In this document: positions 43,811 through 57,039 of the stretch, in pieces
Numbering within the stretch: the stretch's first letter is position 1
Layout of the letters: each line of letters begins with the position of its first letter
Notes under the pieces: model-generated
Databases searched by the model: none
What the model was told of the DNA's origin: nothing
The model's input: only the letters and a program-made list of their open reading frames with translations
Assembly (NCBI GenBank): GCA_011037195.1
Contig: JAAEAF010014405.1
Span: 186,001 to 250,000 of the forward strand
Direction of reading: 5' to 3'
From: Triatoma infestans
Taxonomy: Eukaryota; Arthropoda; Insecta; Hemiptera; Reduviidae
Length of the DNA stretch: 64,000 nucleotides
Program-made: the position numbers and the translations under genes

Positions 43811-45420
43811 TAAAATGTAATTAATTAAAACTTTTATAGTACAGTACCATTTTCAACTTTACTTTCCTTTTTTACTTTCTCTTACTCCTATTTTGCTATA
43901 ATTTCCGATATAAGTTTATTTCTTTAAAAAAACATAAAAATTTGGACACATATTCACAAAAATTCCTCTTCCAATTTAAATTTCTTCATTAAATTCATGA
44001 TGCAATGAAACTACGCCATATATATTTTGAAGGCCTAATTTAGAGAAATTAATACAGTGGAAATTTCTTTGTATTAACTTTTAGTAATTTAATTTAGCAC
44101 TTAATTAAAAGAAAAAAATAATTTCGAACTTAATTTTAATTTAATTTCTCTGACCAAATATGTCAAGTTGCACTTCACTGTCTTCAAATTGTGCAAAAGT
44201 CTCTATCAGCTTTTAACTGATTAATTTCTGTCATGCAACTAACAAATGATATTGATGAAGAGGGAAGGAGGAAGTTGTTCAACTTGACCTACAGCTAGTT
44301 ACAAATTGTAGTTCATAAATTTTATTATTTTTATCAGAATTTATTTATAAATTACACTGCTCTTTATACAGCTTTATTCGATCTTCTAAAAGAAAGTTTC
44401 TTCCAAAGTTTTAATCGAATCACTCCGATTGTGTGTATCGAGAAGCAGATATTGGCATCGAGCTAATTCTGTTTTCTTTTCCGGTAGTCTGGTTACTGTG
44501 TAAGGACCACATTGCTGAAGCAAATATTCTAAAAGCAGGACAATTCAGAGTGAAAATGCTGCTCTTTTTTTGGGGAATGGATTGATTGCTATTCTAGAAT
44601 AATACACTAGAAAGTATTGTCTGTTTAAAAGAAATATGCACTTGTCTGTACTAGAATGGAGCTTTCGAAAAGTTATTCAGTAAATTTCGAACTGGAGTCT
44701 CCAAAATCTTTTAATGTAAACACTTTTCTTAAAACTTAATTTTTTTTGTTTTTATAAGGGTTGCTTTAAATAATTAAGTACCAGTTTAACAGATGTGGAA
44801 AATAGGAAAATTTAAGCGGATCATTTTGAAAGTACAGGTTAATGAGATTTAAAACATATTTTTTTAAGTAAAAATGGGGTTCGGCTTGGTTTACCTCTCG
44901 CGCAAAAATACATTGTACACTGAGAAACTGACCTTCCAAATTTCGACAAATATATCTAACTAAAGACAACTTCTTCCTGCCCACAGTTTTCGCTCCCCAG
45001 TCTTCAATTCCACGATTAATATGTAAATTTCAGAGATATCAATGAAGTCTGCTCCATTTTATGGTTATAAAAAAATATCTCCAATGCTTTCCAGCAACTT
45101 GAAAAATATACACAGAAGTATTTAGTATAGACAAATAAGAGAACTCTGAGTAGATCTGTTTAGTTGCATTTGTTACAGCTGCATATCCAACATCTACATT
45201 AATCTATCTTCTAACAAATAGATTCCAAGAATGAATCTATTCATTTCAAAAAAATAAATACATTTTGAATGTTATTAAAAAAAAAATGCCTTCAAGTAAA
45301 CGGATGGGTCGAGAACCTCTGAGAGGACAAGGGACTGGAGTTTTGAGCAAGTTGTCAGTATCATGCATGTGGAAACTTCTGTAATTCGAAGGTGGATCCA
45401 GTTGAACTTCGAGAGGTATT
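43811..45420. other. Unassigned AT-rich DNA
   Basis: No confirmed gene. A minus-strand frame at 44766-44984 contains RYICRNLEGQFLSVQCIFAR just before a GTAAAC that could be a splice donor, but I recognise no family and no acceptor, so it is not called. Confidence 0.4.
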
Positions 45421-45424
45421 GTGG

Positions 45425-45960
45425 AAATCTGGAGAATGTGATCCGAATCATAGGTCGTCATTAAAGCACTGAGCTCCTGGGTAATTAGGTTGGAAATGCC
45501 TCAGTAAACTTAACCTATTTCGAGTGTCAATCACGTTTGTGCAAAGTAATGAGAGTTGGCAATTCCCTCTTCATGTGGGGCCGGAACCCATTGATAAGTT
45601 AAGGGACCAATCTCTCCAAGAAGAGCTCACAAATAAGGCAGTCAAAGACAGCATTACACGGGAATACCTTCCAGAACTGAGTGAGGCTAGGAACTGTTCT
45701 GAGCGACCGGAGAATAGATCTAAAGTGTGCATCGTCTAAGCAAAAAATATTCTGCATGCTTATGTTGGAGATTTTATTTCAGGACATTATACTCGTATAC
45801 TCAGTGGTGTTAGACGTAAGCTGGGCATAGAACGCGAAAGTGTCTGCAGATTCTTTAGGAAAATTGAGGAGATTCCAATTTACCGCCTGATCGACTGTGA
45901 TGCTTTTTTCAAAGAAGGTTATAAGCCTGGGTATATATTGGGTACTGGAGGAGGATAATA
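45425..45960 (+). pseudogene. LINE RNase H and tail relic
   Basis: Decayed pieces in several frames: VVIKALSSWVIRLEM (equivalent of the SDSQAALKALSS block), then PLHVGPEPIDKLRDQSLQEE, then LPELSEARNCSE, then GHYTRILSGVRRKLGIERES and EIPIYRLIDCDAFFK. The order matches the region from RNase H through the C-terminal tail in LINEs of the type at 4450-5440. No catalytic block is intact. Confidence 0.55.
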
Positions 45961-46690
45961 TATACCTCCTTAGAATCTAGCCAAATCATGAAATTTCTTA
46001 GAGAAATAGACTTGGCAGTAGTACATTAGGATGAGAATGTCCGTAAGGACCCAGTAATTGAACATAATAGATCTTTCAAGGCCGCAGTGCAGTATAAACC
46101 CCAAAAAAATTATTACGTAGCAATGGGAATCTCGTTATTCCGTATCTATTTAACAAATTTCTGGTTTTTATTAATACCTCTATGTAGTCTCTTTACTTTC
46201 AGTTTTCCTGATAGGCTCTTGAAAATTTAATAGTATATAAGTACTGTATTATATATACTAACTTATATTATGTATATGTATTGTTCACCCTTGGAAAATA
46301 AAAAGATCAAAAATAAAAAAAAATCTAAAAGTGGTTATCTAAAAATCAGAAGTAAATATTGACCCACTACCATACCTTAATTTTGTATCATACTTATACA
46401 TTAACAAATTTTCATCTTAGATGATAAGGCTATTTTAATAAAACATACGTGATATAGTTTGGTTTTACTTAGTTACCGTCAGAAGTCTCTTATCTAATAA
46501 TGAGATTTTAGTGTTGATACGGTTAGGGAAAGTTTCATGCATTGTGTCAACGATAACGCGCTATTTTCATTGACGTTGGTTTGTCCAAATTACTGGTAAA
46601 ACTTTGCTTTACTAAGCAGAATTTTTGTTAATTAAAAATCATTATGTTACTACCATTGTGCTGCCTTGAAATTTTTCAATTCATTATCGA
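45961..46690. other. Unassigned AT-rich DNA
   Basis: Nothing was recognised before the full Rep1 copy. Confidence 0.45.
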
Positions 46691-46694
46691 AAAA

Positions 46695-47664
46695 AAATCT
46701 GGTGTGAAACACTCACACAACTTCTCTTACTCCATTTCTCGAAATTATAATTGACAAATTTTGTAGTTTGTGTACCAAATTAATTGAAATAGGACGAAAA
46801 CTGAAAAACTGTTCAGTAAAAGCGCACTTCTGTTTTCCTTGTAACTCGGAATTTTGGTCATCCATTTATTTCTAATTAATTTTGTTTGGATGATGGAATT
46901 GTATAATCAACTATGATGGCACTTTAGAGAAAAACATAACCCCACCCCTCTCCTAAAAGTGCCATTAAATGAATTTTTCCTAGAGAAATGTTTTAAATAA
47001 AAGTTGTAGATCTTTGTATGTTTAGCTTATATAACACATTTCCAGAAAATTGTTGAAGCCATTTTTGAGAAAATCGCGAAAAAGTGGAAAAATCTTTTAG
47101 TAAAGTGGTAAAGTAAATGCATTTTCGGTCATCCGATTTTTTCAAACTTGGAATTTCAACAACATATTTAATTCTAATTAACATTATTTAGATGATAGAA
47201 TTGTTTAATAAACTGAAAAAGCACTTTAGCAGAAAACCTAACCACTCCCCTCCCCATAACTGCCCTTAAATGAATTTTCCCAGAGAAATGTTTCAAATAA
47301 AAGTTGTAGGTCTTTTTATGTGTAGTTGATATACCAAGTTTTAAGAAAATCGTCGAAGCCATTTTTGAGAAAATCGCAAAAAAGTAAAAAAAACTAACAA
47401 GTAAAGTAGTACTTCCGGTTGAGGAATTTTGACTGATGACCTAAAAAGGATATCAAGTTTCAACTTTCTACGGTTTTTCGTTTTTGAGCTATGCTGTTCA
47501 CATACACATACGTACACACACACACACAGTCACACAGACCATTTGCTAAAAACCATTTTTTTAGACTCAGGGGACCTCAAAAACGGATATTTCCGGTGAA
47601 AACTAGATATCGAAAATTTGACACGATTACAATACTTCCTCTTACTAGGAATAAGAGAAAGTAA
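46695..47664 (+). repeat. Rep1 dispersed repeat, full-length copy 2
   Basis: Collinear with 6222-7201 from ATCTGGTGTGAAACACTCAC to TACTAGGAATAAGAGAAAG. Unit landmarks fall near 46824, 47119 and 47411, giving a period of about 293 bp. A CA tract lies at about 47512-47527. Confidence 0.85.
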
Positions 47665-50159
47665 AAGTAAATAATCTTTTAAAAAAACAAGATTTTAAGG
47701 AATAGGATTTTTTTTTTAGAAAATTTGCGGAACGCTAGATAATCATTTTACAGTATTAATTTAGTAAGTTGTTCGATAGAACTTCTGAAAAAGTTTAGGG
47801 GGTTCTGTAGGAGATTGCAGATTTCCTTTCAAAAATATCTTCTTCTCGGTATATTGTAAAATTCCGCTATAATGATAATGAAAATTAAATATATTGTTAA
47901 AATTACGAGTTTGTAAAAAAAGGTGGTTGACCGGAAGTGCGAATTTCTTAAACAGATTTTTCAGTTTTCCACGATTTTCTCAATAATAATTCCAGTAATT
48001 TCTTTTTTTTAAACTTGGCCCACAAATAATCAAATATAAAGACCTACCAATTCCCCCCCCCCATTTTTAAAGGGTATTCTGTCGGAACTGGGGACAGCTT
48101 CGACTATTCCCTAAAGTGTAATATTGAAAGCAATTAAAATTAAGTAAAAATACCAATTTTGTATAAAATTTATGACTATTGTAAGAATTTGCAGAAAAGA
48201 GAATGACAAGGGTATTTCACACCAGATTTTTCTAAATTATTTTCTCCAATTTGATTAACAGAAATATATTTCAGTGTCAACTTTATAACAAGTTCTTGCT
48301 CGTGATCTTGTTATGCAATAAGAAAACTTTTTTACGTTTTTTAAAAATTGTTCTGACATTATTCTTATTATTATTGTATATATATATTTTTTTTTTTTTT
48401 TTTAATATAACAATATAAAATAAATAAACTTTTATGAAAAAAGAAATTCCTTTTAAACGTGATTAAATTGAAAAAGTTTTCCATAAATATTAGTTTAAAT
48501 TACGTCATATCTTTTCATTTATTTTTTTTATATTACTATTGTTTTTTTATATAACTGTGGAATTGTATTAATTTTTATATTATAATCGAAATTTATCATC
48601 TTTGTTTATTGTATTATAAAAGTTAACTAAATAGTTACACCTAAGGGGCTATTCCTTACATTCAATAACTACAAGTTCTATTAACCTATTTAATTCAAAT
48701 ACAATATATAATATATTCATATAGTTGTAATGCTTGTTTTATTCGATTTACTAAAAGTTTCAACACTATCTTTACGTTCATATTTAGTTTTCCAAAATAC
48801 AGCATAATATTAATATATAATTCATGCTTTTAATTTAATTTTATTTTATTTTAATTAAACGCTTTATTATCGTTTATCTGGGTTATTATGTTATGGTCAG
48901 TATGAAACAATTTTATAACGAAAATGTTTGAAAAATCTTTAAAAAAAAAAAAAAACTCTTGAAACCGGAAATCACCGGAAATACAGGTCTTGAGGAGTGA
49001 TGAGTACTTAAAAAATTGTTTTTTAACGAATGAACTTACTCTCTTTCTCTTTTGTGTGTGTAAACAAAATATCTCGAAAACGACGCCTATCACTTTAATT
49101 TGAAACATTTTGGGGGGGGAGAGGGAATTGATTTTTCGAGAGACCTAGGGGAAACGGGTAGGTTAAGCATCTAAAGTATCACTTCAGTACAATAATACTT
49201 AAATTAATTGTATTTTGCTAAAATTATAAATTTGAAGAAAATTGATTTTTAACCGGAAGTTAACAACAACTGTACTGTATAGGTTGTTTAGTTTTGTTTT
49301 TAGGTGAATACCACGAATTTATTTAAGCCTGGAATGCTATTTATCACAGATATAAACGTAACTTTTTTTTTTTTTTTTTTGAAGCATTTTTCCGGGAAAA
49401 ACTACGTATTTTTAGTGGCTTCTGTGGAATTTATGTATGTTAAATTTTAAATATTGTATAGGATTGTTTTTGATATTGTTGGCCGCTCTCTTCTGGACTT
49501 CAGTCTAATCCTTCAAATATAATCTACCTTTGGTATATTTAATCCCCGCCACTTCTCTATTTAAGTGAAGACTAAGTGAAAATATTCAAGCTTAAAGAAA
49601 ATGACAGACTTTATAAACACATTAAGTGCAATAAATTTTTGATTCATAACTTTCACTATTAACAGCATTATTACAGGTCAAATATGAACGACCTATTTGG
49701 TTTTTCAAATAACTTATTAGAAAAGTTTTATTATATAAATTCATTTATATATTTTCTTAATGTAATAGAAAATGTACAGCGTCTGTTGAGAACGGAAAAA
49801 CCTGGGAAAAACTATTTTACAAGTGATATATGTCTGTGTGATTGTGTGTTGGAGTGGTATGAAGTATTTCCAAATATAAGTTCACTCTCTCTCCATAATA
49901 TTTAATATTAACGATAGTTTAATAATAATAATAATAAAAAAAAATAGTCAATTGATATTTGAGTGTGAATCATATGAGTTTTTTCAGAAACTTTTACATA
50001 ACTTTGCCAATATGAATTGTAAATTGGAAAACATTATACTGCCGCAAATTGCTTAACACGAAAAAAAATATAACGGTTTCAGTTACATCTAGAGTTCATA
50101 TTATATATACGATATAACACTATAATATGGCTGATTTATTATTCAGTTTCTTTAAACTG
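47665..50159. other. AT-rich DNA with scattered Rep1 relics
   Basis: Rep1-like blocks are visible near 47925-48240 and 48930-49300 (GAAACCGGAAATCACCGGAA). A 73-codon frame at 49684 is not recognisable. No gene was called. Confidence 0.4.
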
Positions 50160-50420
50160 ATGTTTAGAGAAAATATTGTAATCGTGTCAAATTTTTGATA
50201 TAGAATTTCTACCGGAAATAAACGTTTTGAGGTCCCCTGAGTCCAAAAAAGTGTTTTTTTAGAAAATGGTGTGAGTATGTGTATGGAGAAAGTACAAAAT
50301 TCGCATTCCTAGGCTATCACCATGGGATCCAACAATAAAGTTAACGTTGTAAATTGGATCTTGAGGTTCGGTCATACAAAAGAACTCTTTTTAAATTTCT
50401 ATTTGAGACGAACTCTTTTT

Positions 50421-50459
50421 TGATGTTTCGGCAAATTTAGTGTCTTCTTCAGGGTGCAT
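50421..50459 (-). ncRNA. Hammerhead motif, left arm
   Basis: Minus strand: CCCTGAAGA, A, GACA-loop-TGCC, GAAACATC. The core and GAAAC are intact; stem II has one mismatch and stem III lost its self-complementarity (ACAT). Confidence 0.42.
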
Positions 50460-50540
50460 TTGGTTACCATCCACACTTGGTTATGGTATGTCACAGGTTA
50501 AACTAGATTAATTACTACTGGAATTCTAACTGAATATTTT

Positions 50541-50580
50541 TACCCTGAAGAAGGCAATAAATTTGCCGCAACGTCGGTAG
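50541..50580 (+). ncRNA. Hammerhead motif, right arm
   Basis: ACC (50542-50544), CTGAAGA (50545-50551), A, GGCA-loop-TGCC, GCAA in place of GAAA, ACGT, C50575, GGT (50576-50578). Stems I and II pair perfectly and both differ in sequence from the copy at 20188. The GAAA change is likely inactivating. Confidence 0.48.
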
Positions 50581-51420
50581 AAATTTAAAAAGAGTTCTTT
50601 TTTATGACCGAACCTCAACATCTAATTTACAACATTGAATACAGCGGTCATAACGAACACCAAAAACATCAATAAAGTTAACTATCAAATTCCACAACCG
50701 GAAGTATCACTTTATTGAAACGATTTTTTTACTCTTTTTCTTGCTATTTTCTCAAAAATAGCACCAACGATTTTCTTTAAATTTCGTATACTATGTATAC
50801 ATATTAAAGACTACAATTTTTAATTGTAACATTTCTCTAGGAAAATTCATTTAAGGCTGCTTTTGGGCCTTTGGGTGGGGTTATGTTTTCAAATAAAGTA
50901 CTGTTTCAATTTATTATATAATTATATCATCTAGATAGTATTAAATAGTGTTAAAAAACATTGGCACTTTTCCAAATTTGAAGAAAAATCAGGTAGACCG
51001 GCAAGTACCTTTTTGTTATTGACCAATTTCTTTCACTATTTCTGAGATTGTTTCGAAAAAAAACGGCTACAATAATATTTTTTAAACCTAGTATTGAGTA
51101 CAGTTACAAAGAGCTACCATTTTTTTATTTGAAAAAAACAAATTCATTTAAGGGTGTTTGGGGCGTGATTGTTTTATTCTAAAATGCAATTTTACTTTAT
51201 TATACAATTCCTATCATCTAAAATCAAAATTAATTAGAATTAAATATGTTGTCAAAATTCTGTGTAGGAAAAAAAAAAATCGGTTGACCGGAAGTGCATT
51301 TTTATTGGTTTTTACGATGTTATCCTTAAAAACACTGACGGATTTCAAAGTTTTTTCAAAAAATAAAAATAAAAAAAAATTGTTTATGAGTTATTTTCCA
51401 TGACTAATTATTAATTTTAA

Positions 51421-52870
51421 AATGAAAATGAAAAAAATGGTGGCTATATTCATTTTCTAGTGAAACTGTCTTTTGGTATAATTAGCCATGTTTTCCCCTT
51501 ATTTTATTTCAATTAACCAATAATTTTAATAAGGTGTGAACGAGTTATTAGTTTATTTTTAATTAAAATGGAATTTAGTTAAACCACATAATTGGGAATC
51601 TTTAAAATATTGGCAGTATTTGTTTTTTATTAAGAGTTTAATAAAATATATAAAATTTAATATTTAAAATTGAATATTTTAATTAATGAAATTGTTTTTT
51701 TTGGTTTGTTGGACTATAGACAAAAATATTCAGGGAATTTAATTTTTCTTTGTATTACAGTTGAATGGTAATATTGCAATCATGACAGATTACAAAAAGT
51801 TGAGTTTTCTCTTCTGATATATATATATGTTTTGAACGCATTCTATTTTTTTTTTTTTTTTTTGAAAAATATTGTGGTGACTGAAAAGCAAACCTAGTAC
51901 TAAAATTGAATAAAATTTGATGTGTTTTTTTTATGGATATCACCAAAGGAGTGGTAAGAAGTTTTTCACTCAAAAATCTTGCATTCACCCCAGCACTTGA
52001 CTTAATGGAGTGACATACTAGTTTGTTTTTTTTTTAAAAAAAAAAGGATTCTGGAGGAGCTACAATATTACGCATTCTTCTATAGTCCATAATCAGTCAA
52101 ATCAACGGTATAATAATAAAGACCAATTAAGTAATAGCGGAAATTTCAAGTTTGAAGAAAAATCACTTAACCGGAAGATGGGACTTTATCGTATGTAGAT
52201 GAAAACTTGAAATGCTTATGCTGCACACACTATATGTAAACCTGTTCACTTTTATTTGAAACTTAACCCCCCCCCCCCCCAAAGTTTGAATTTTAGGATG
52301 GTGGGAAAATTTTAACGGGACTCAAGAGGGCGTATCAATTGGTGTACAGCTTTAGTAATCAATTCATTAAGAGAAAAATTCATGTGTATCATTAAACAGA
52401 GTATTTTTTTTTAATTATGCATTTATATTTTTTTTTTAAATGCTAATAGTTCCATGTAGGTAGCCTAATGCCCAGCAGATAGCACCTTACATACACAGTC
52501 TGACCCACAAATGGGATCAGTAATAGGCCGGCCGCCAATGATGAAAAATGTGCACCTCAATTGTACGTACACACAGTGGGTGATATTTAGAAATGTTATC
52601 AGAAATATTTGTCATTATTTCGAGGTTATTTTCGAGTTTCACATTTTTATAAGGTTAGTTAGGAGGGGAGATGGGCTTGTTTTATTTTATTATTTGCAAT
52701 AATTATTTATATAAGTAGAATGTGATTTGATAATAAATATGTTTTTAAATTTGAAATTATGCAAAAATCAAAAAAGAAGATACCTAGTTTTTAGTGTAAA
52801 TTGTCAGGTTTACCAAGAATTATGGTTATCACTTGTAAGTAAAAAAGAGAATGAAAATAACAGAATTATT
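51421..52870. other. Unassigned AT-rich DNA
   Basis: T-rich and A-rich homopolymers and a Rep1 scrap near 52140-52200. No gene was recognised. Confidence 0.45.
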
Positions 52871-52879
52871 TAAAATAAT

Positions 52880-53124
52880 TTTTTTTTTTTAATTCAAGGC
52901 GCGTCAACATCTAAGGTCATTGGCGCCTGGAGCCTTCTCAGTGCACTGCCGGCCTCCGACAGTGTTCTCTCGTTACTTACAGCACTGTCCATCACCGCAC
53001 AGTTAGCTGTAGACGTTCCTAAGAAGAAAAAAATCTAAGGGTAGCATAGCTGGACTCAAACCCGGGCCCTCCACGTACCCGGGAGTCCAGTACGTTAATC
53101 ACTTAGCTATTCCCATCCCTTAAT
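52880..53124 (-). mobile_element. tRNA-derived SINE, family A, copy 5
   Basis: The minus strand begins AAGGGATGGGAATAGCTAAG, carries GGGTTTGAGTCCAGC as the B-box region, and then CTAAGGGTAG-side sequence into a complete body with ACAGTGCT and GGAGGCCGGCAGTGCACTG, ending GACGCGCCTTGAATT plus an A-rich tail. A 9-bp duplication, TAAAATAAT, flanks it (52871-52879 and 53125-53133). An (AAT)n run continues to 53162. Confidence 0.88.
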
Positions 53125-53127
53125 TAA

Positions 53128-53162
<35 letters not shown>

Positions 53163-53164
53163 GT

Positions 53165-56100
53165 GCCATCCCAGTTCGCGCAGACTTGATTCGAGAAAGA
53201 AAAATCAAATGAGGAGCGCTAATGACCTCAGAAGTCATTTCCATACAGATACAGACAATTTTTCACACAACTACGGACAAATTATAATTAAACTTCAAAT
53301 TCTTTACTAAATATTTCGTTGCCATCAATACCATTAAACTGAGGGGAGAGGGGAGGAATTTCAGTCCCAGTTTTCCCACAATCCCCCCCGGGATTAGTTA
53401 ACTTAGAAAAAAAAAATATAAAAAATTCAAACAAAAGCGATAGGTCTTTTTTAATATGAGTAGTGTACTAAGTTTTTTTTTTTAAAAAAAAAAAACCTCT
53501 TGGTGTTGTCACCGAGGAAATCACGGGAAACTAAAAAAAAAAAAAAAATTGATACATGAAAATTGATACATTTCAGATGGTAATAATCACGATAAAATTG
53601 ATAGATATCCTCAATGTCACTATGCCTGCTATAAAACAGTTCAAAGAAAATTGTTCGAGCGAGCAGTTTTGAGAGCAATAGTAGCAGTTGGTTTTTCCTG
53701 CGGATATCTAAACCAAATGTTAGAACTATGTGCTTCCTTAGGACAGTTTTCTCCTATCCTGTTCAGTTATATATTATATACAAACACAGAATAGAAAGAG
53801 AGAGACCAATTTTTTTTAAATAATTTCTTATGATTCCATGGTACTTTCACAAAAAAACATATAATTCTGATTTAAAAAATGAACTTTCGATCATTTGGTG
53901 AACTTCCTGTTATTACGGAGGAAACAAAATAATATTTATCTCTCTGCAAGTTTTTATTTAAAATTTTTTTTGCAAAAAATAAGTTAAAAGAAAATTTACA
54001 TAAAAAAAAAACATTAATAACGTGTAAAATCAAAGCCCCCCCCCCACACACACACACAAATGATCCTTAAAAAAAAATAATAAAAAATAAAATAACAGGT
54101 GTTCAACTTTGCTTTTTGTAACGGAATAAAGCATCATCAAACCTTTTTATTATTTTTTATGCGACCTGTTTTTTTTTTTTTTTTTTTTTTGACACGCTTT
54201 GGAACACGTTTTTTATTTGTTTATTTTTTTTTTATGTTACACAAAAGAGTGAAAAAATGAACCAAAATCAAGTTTCATTGCTTCAAAGTAAAAAAAAAAT
54301 TTTTTAACAGCGTTAGCTCGTCATGATGATTTGATAAAACTGGTTAAACAATCAAGTTTTTTTTTTGTTCAATGAGTTAATAATTTTAGTTGCTTTTTTT
54401 ATTAATTTTTTTTCCCCTGGTACTACCCTAGTTTAATTTGAATAATAATATCTACAAATTACAAAGGAAATTAATTGCCGTCTTGATATATGAAATTTTT
54501 GGAACCGTACACAGCGTGACAGTGGTAAATGTGTCAGCTCTTCCTCCCCCGTCCCCACAAAAAACTTGAAAAATGATGGATGTACATGTTATACTGGAAA
54601 TATAATGTTTTATTTTTAGAAAAAAAAAAAAATGATTACGATCGTTTCCAAGAAAAATCTTTAAAAAAATAAAAAATCAGATCATCTGGTGGACAGACAG
54701 ATTTTATCTGATAATAATTTCGATGGAAAACCTCTGGAATTACAGAAACTACGGCATAATCTAAAGTTTGATTGGTGTTTTTTTGTCCTCCCCACCACCG
54801 ATGTAAGGTGCTGAACAGTGAGGTTTTTTTTTAATAAAAAGGTTATCTGTGAAAAATCTTGGAAACATCGCAAACGATTTTATACCAAGTTTTAATTAAT
54901 AAATTTTCTTCTTCAGAAAAAAAAAAGGAATCTTAGCATAAATGTTAACTTTGGCCAATAGATGGTGATAGTGTACGGACAGTAAATTAAAATAACACAC
55001 ACAGAGGAAAAACGAAACTTTAGTGGAAAGTCTGCAGTTCCAGCTTTTCCAGAAACTCTCCCCTTGAAATCAAGTTTTCTTAATATAATAATTCCGAGAA
55101 AAATTACTGATAGAGATCGTTTATTTAAAAATGGAGCTTTTCCGGTTAACGGATTTTGGTGGTTCGTGACAGATTCCCTGTTATATCAATTCTCGAATTA
55201 TTTGCAAATTTTTTTTTATTTTATTTTGGACATATATATTTCTGATGAAAACTTAGAAAATTCTGACAAGATCGCTTTACTAATTGTTTTACAGTAGCAG
55301 TTAGTGAAAGTGAAAAAAAATACACAATTTAATTGACGGATATATTTTTTTTTTATCTTTGATTTGTTTTTGTTTTAATTGTTGATGTGTTTACCTTATA
55401 GTTGGATTGAGTGAACCAGCGGTGATCATTGTGATGGTAGTTGTGTTGGATGGATGGGACTGTTTGAAGCCACGTGAAGTGCTAACAAGTGTGTACTGGG
55501 TAGCGCAGGCGCTTCACGCCATTCTTTAAAGGCGCTTTTCCACACTTGCTCACTCCATACACTCACCGCCCTCCTTTTTTTTATCTCTCTTTTTTTTTTT
55601 TTTTTTTGTTGAGCTCGACTACTAAAACTTCGTCATCAACACATCAACAAACCACCTGAAGGCGGCAGATAACACCCCCATACACACACATACAGACAGG
55701 CAAAAGTTCCTTTCTCCACCCCCTCATATTTATATACTATTCTTCATCACTTATATGCAAATGAAATGGTACAAAATAGAATCTTGTATATATATTTATG
55801 TATATATGCATACATATATGTATATTTGTGTGTGTGGTATATGTATCTTTATATCTATTTCATCACATGTCATAAAATAGTATAGTTAACTTTCTATTCC
55901 TTCATAAAACCATTATATAAACATCTTTATTGCTTTAAAAAAAAAAAACAAAAATGGACCCACATTACTTAATATTTAAATTATACTCGAAACACTTTTA
56001 AGTACTTTATATTTGCCTAATTTTTTAACGTAGGTAAATAATTTGAAAATTGATTACAAACCAAGTTTGACGATATACATATATAGTTTCTAGATAGTGT

Positions 56101-57035
56101 CCTTAATAGTGAACTATTTTTTTTTTTTTTTTTTTGTAATTCTGACCGGTTGGTTCCATCGTCAGTGTTAAGTTCTATAACTTGGTATTTCAGTTTCGTA
56201 CATTGATTCGTTTCACATCGTACATTAATTTCAATTTTAAACTTTGACTTTTACTTTTAAAGTTTCTGTCGCAAACACCTCCTCCATGCAATATATATGA
56301 TGGAAACTTAAAAAAAAAAATGGAAGTCAAATGTCTCTGGACAAATTTGATGAATCAATCTTTGACCAATGGAAGAACTTCCAAAATCCGGGCAAAACTA
56401 AAGATGCTTCTTTAAGCATTCTATTTATGGACATCTAAAAAAAAAAAAATTAAAATGACATGTTGGGAGAAAGTTTTAAATTACAACCTCCCTCAGAATC
56501 TAATTAAAAAATCAATTTTCAATTATTTAAGTATCATAGATTGTATTAGGTTATGTAAAAGTTTAAGGAAATTGTTGAACTTTTTTCGAGACGTAAATTG
56601 CGTTGTTTTTTTTTGTTTTTTTTATAAAACTGATGAATGAGTGGTTCGATCTTGATCGAAACCTTCATGTTAGATCCTTGCTAATGTTGAACTTTCTGCA
56701 ATTTTTCATTTTTGAATTATATTATTCACATAGTTGACTTGTAGTTGACAAGTCATCAAAGATGACTTGTTATTTCTTCGTGATACCCTTTTAGTCGCCT
56801 CTTACCACTCGCAGAGCATTACGTAGGTTAATTCTTATCTCAGCCTACAGAGGCTATCTACTTCTCCAGAATCCCAATAATCATTTTGCCTAGAAAAATG
56901 TTTCAAATATAAAGTGATAAGTCTACAGTTTGTAGATAGTATGCGAAATTTAAAGAAAATGATGATAACCTCCCACACATATATACTACCAACAAACCAA
57001 CAAGTGTGAGTGTAACAGCAACATTGCGTTGAAGT
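53165..57035. other. Unassigned DNA, no gene seen
   Basis: Nearly 4 kb, mostly AT-rich with many poly-A and poly-T runs. The patch at 55410-55680 is richer in GC (TAGCGCAGGCGCTTCACGCC) and may be a host regulatory region or an unrecognised element; no frame or motif supports a call. Confidence 0.4.
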
Positions 57036-57039
57036 GAAC

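Larger units (their letters stand above)
50346..50669. mobile_element. Compact Penelope-like inverted element with 13-bp target duplication
   Basis: Two arms of about 105 bp (from 50346 and to about 50630) are reverse complements with few changes: TTGTAAATTGGATCTTGAGG at the left end and its counterpart at the right. Each arm carries a hammerhead motif pointing outward. A non-palindromic tail of about 40 bp follows the right arm. The whole is flanked by a perfect 13-bp direct repeat, CAATAAAGTTAAC (50333-50345 and 50670-50682). There is no coding sequence, so mobilisation would need proteins from a Penelope-like element elsewhere. Confidence 0.8.
50160..51420 (-). repeat. Rep1 copy, inverted, interrupted
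   Basis: The reverse of Rep1 from its 3' end (AGAGAAAATATTGTAATCGT) through several ACCGGAAGT-type landmarks near 50700, 51000 and 51290. It is interrupted by the Penelope-like insertion at 50346-50669. Bridging the gap restores the order seen at 36355-36425. Confidence 0.7.

Noticed and set aside
44766..44984. A host exon with a GTAAAC donor on the minus strand
   Set aside because: No acceptor, no recognised family and a surrounding AT-rich context; the resemblance to an exon is not better than chance.
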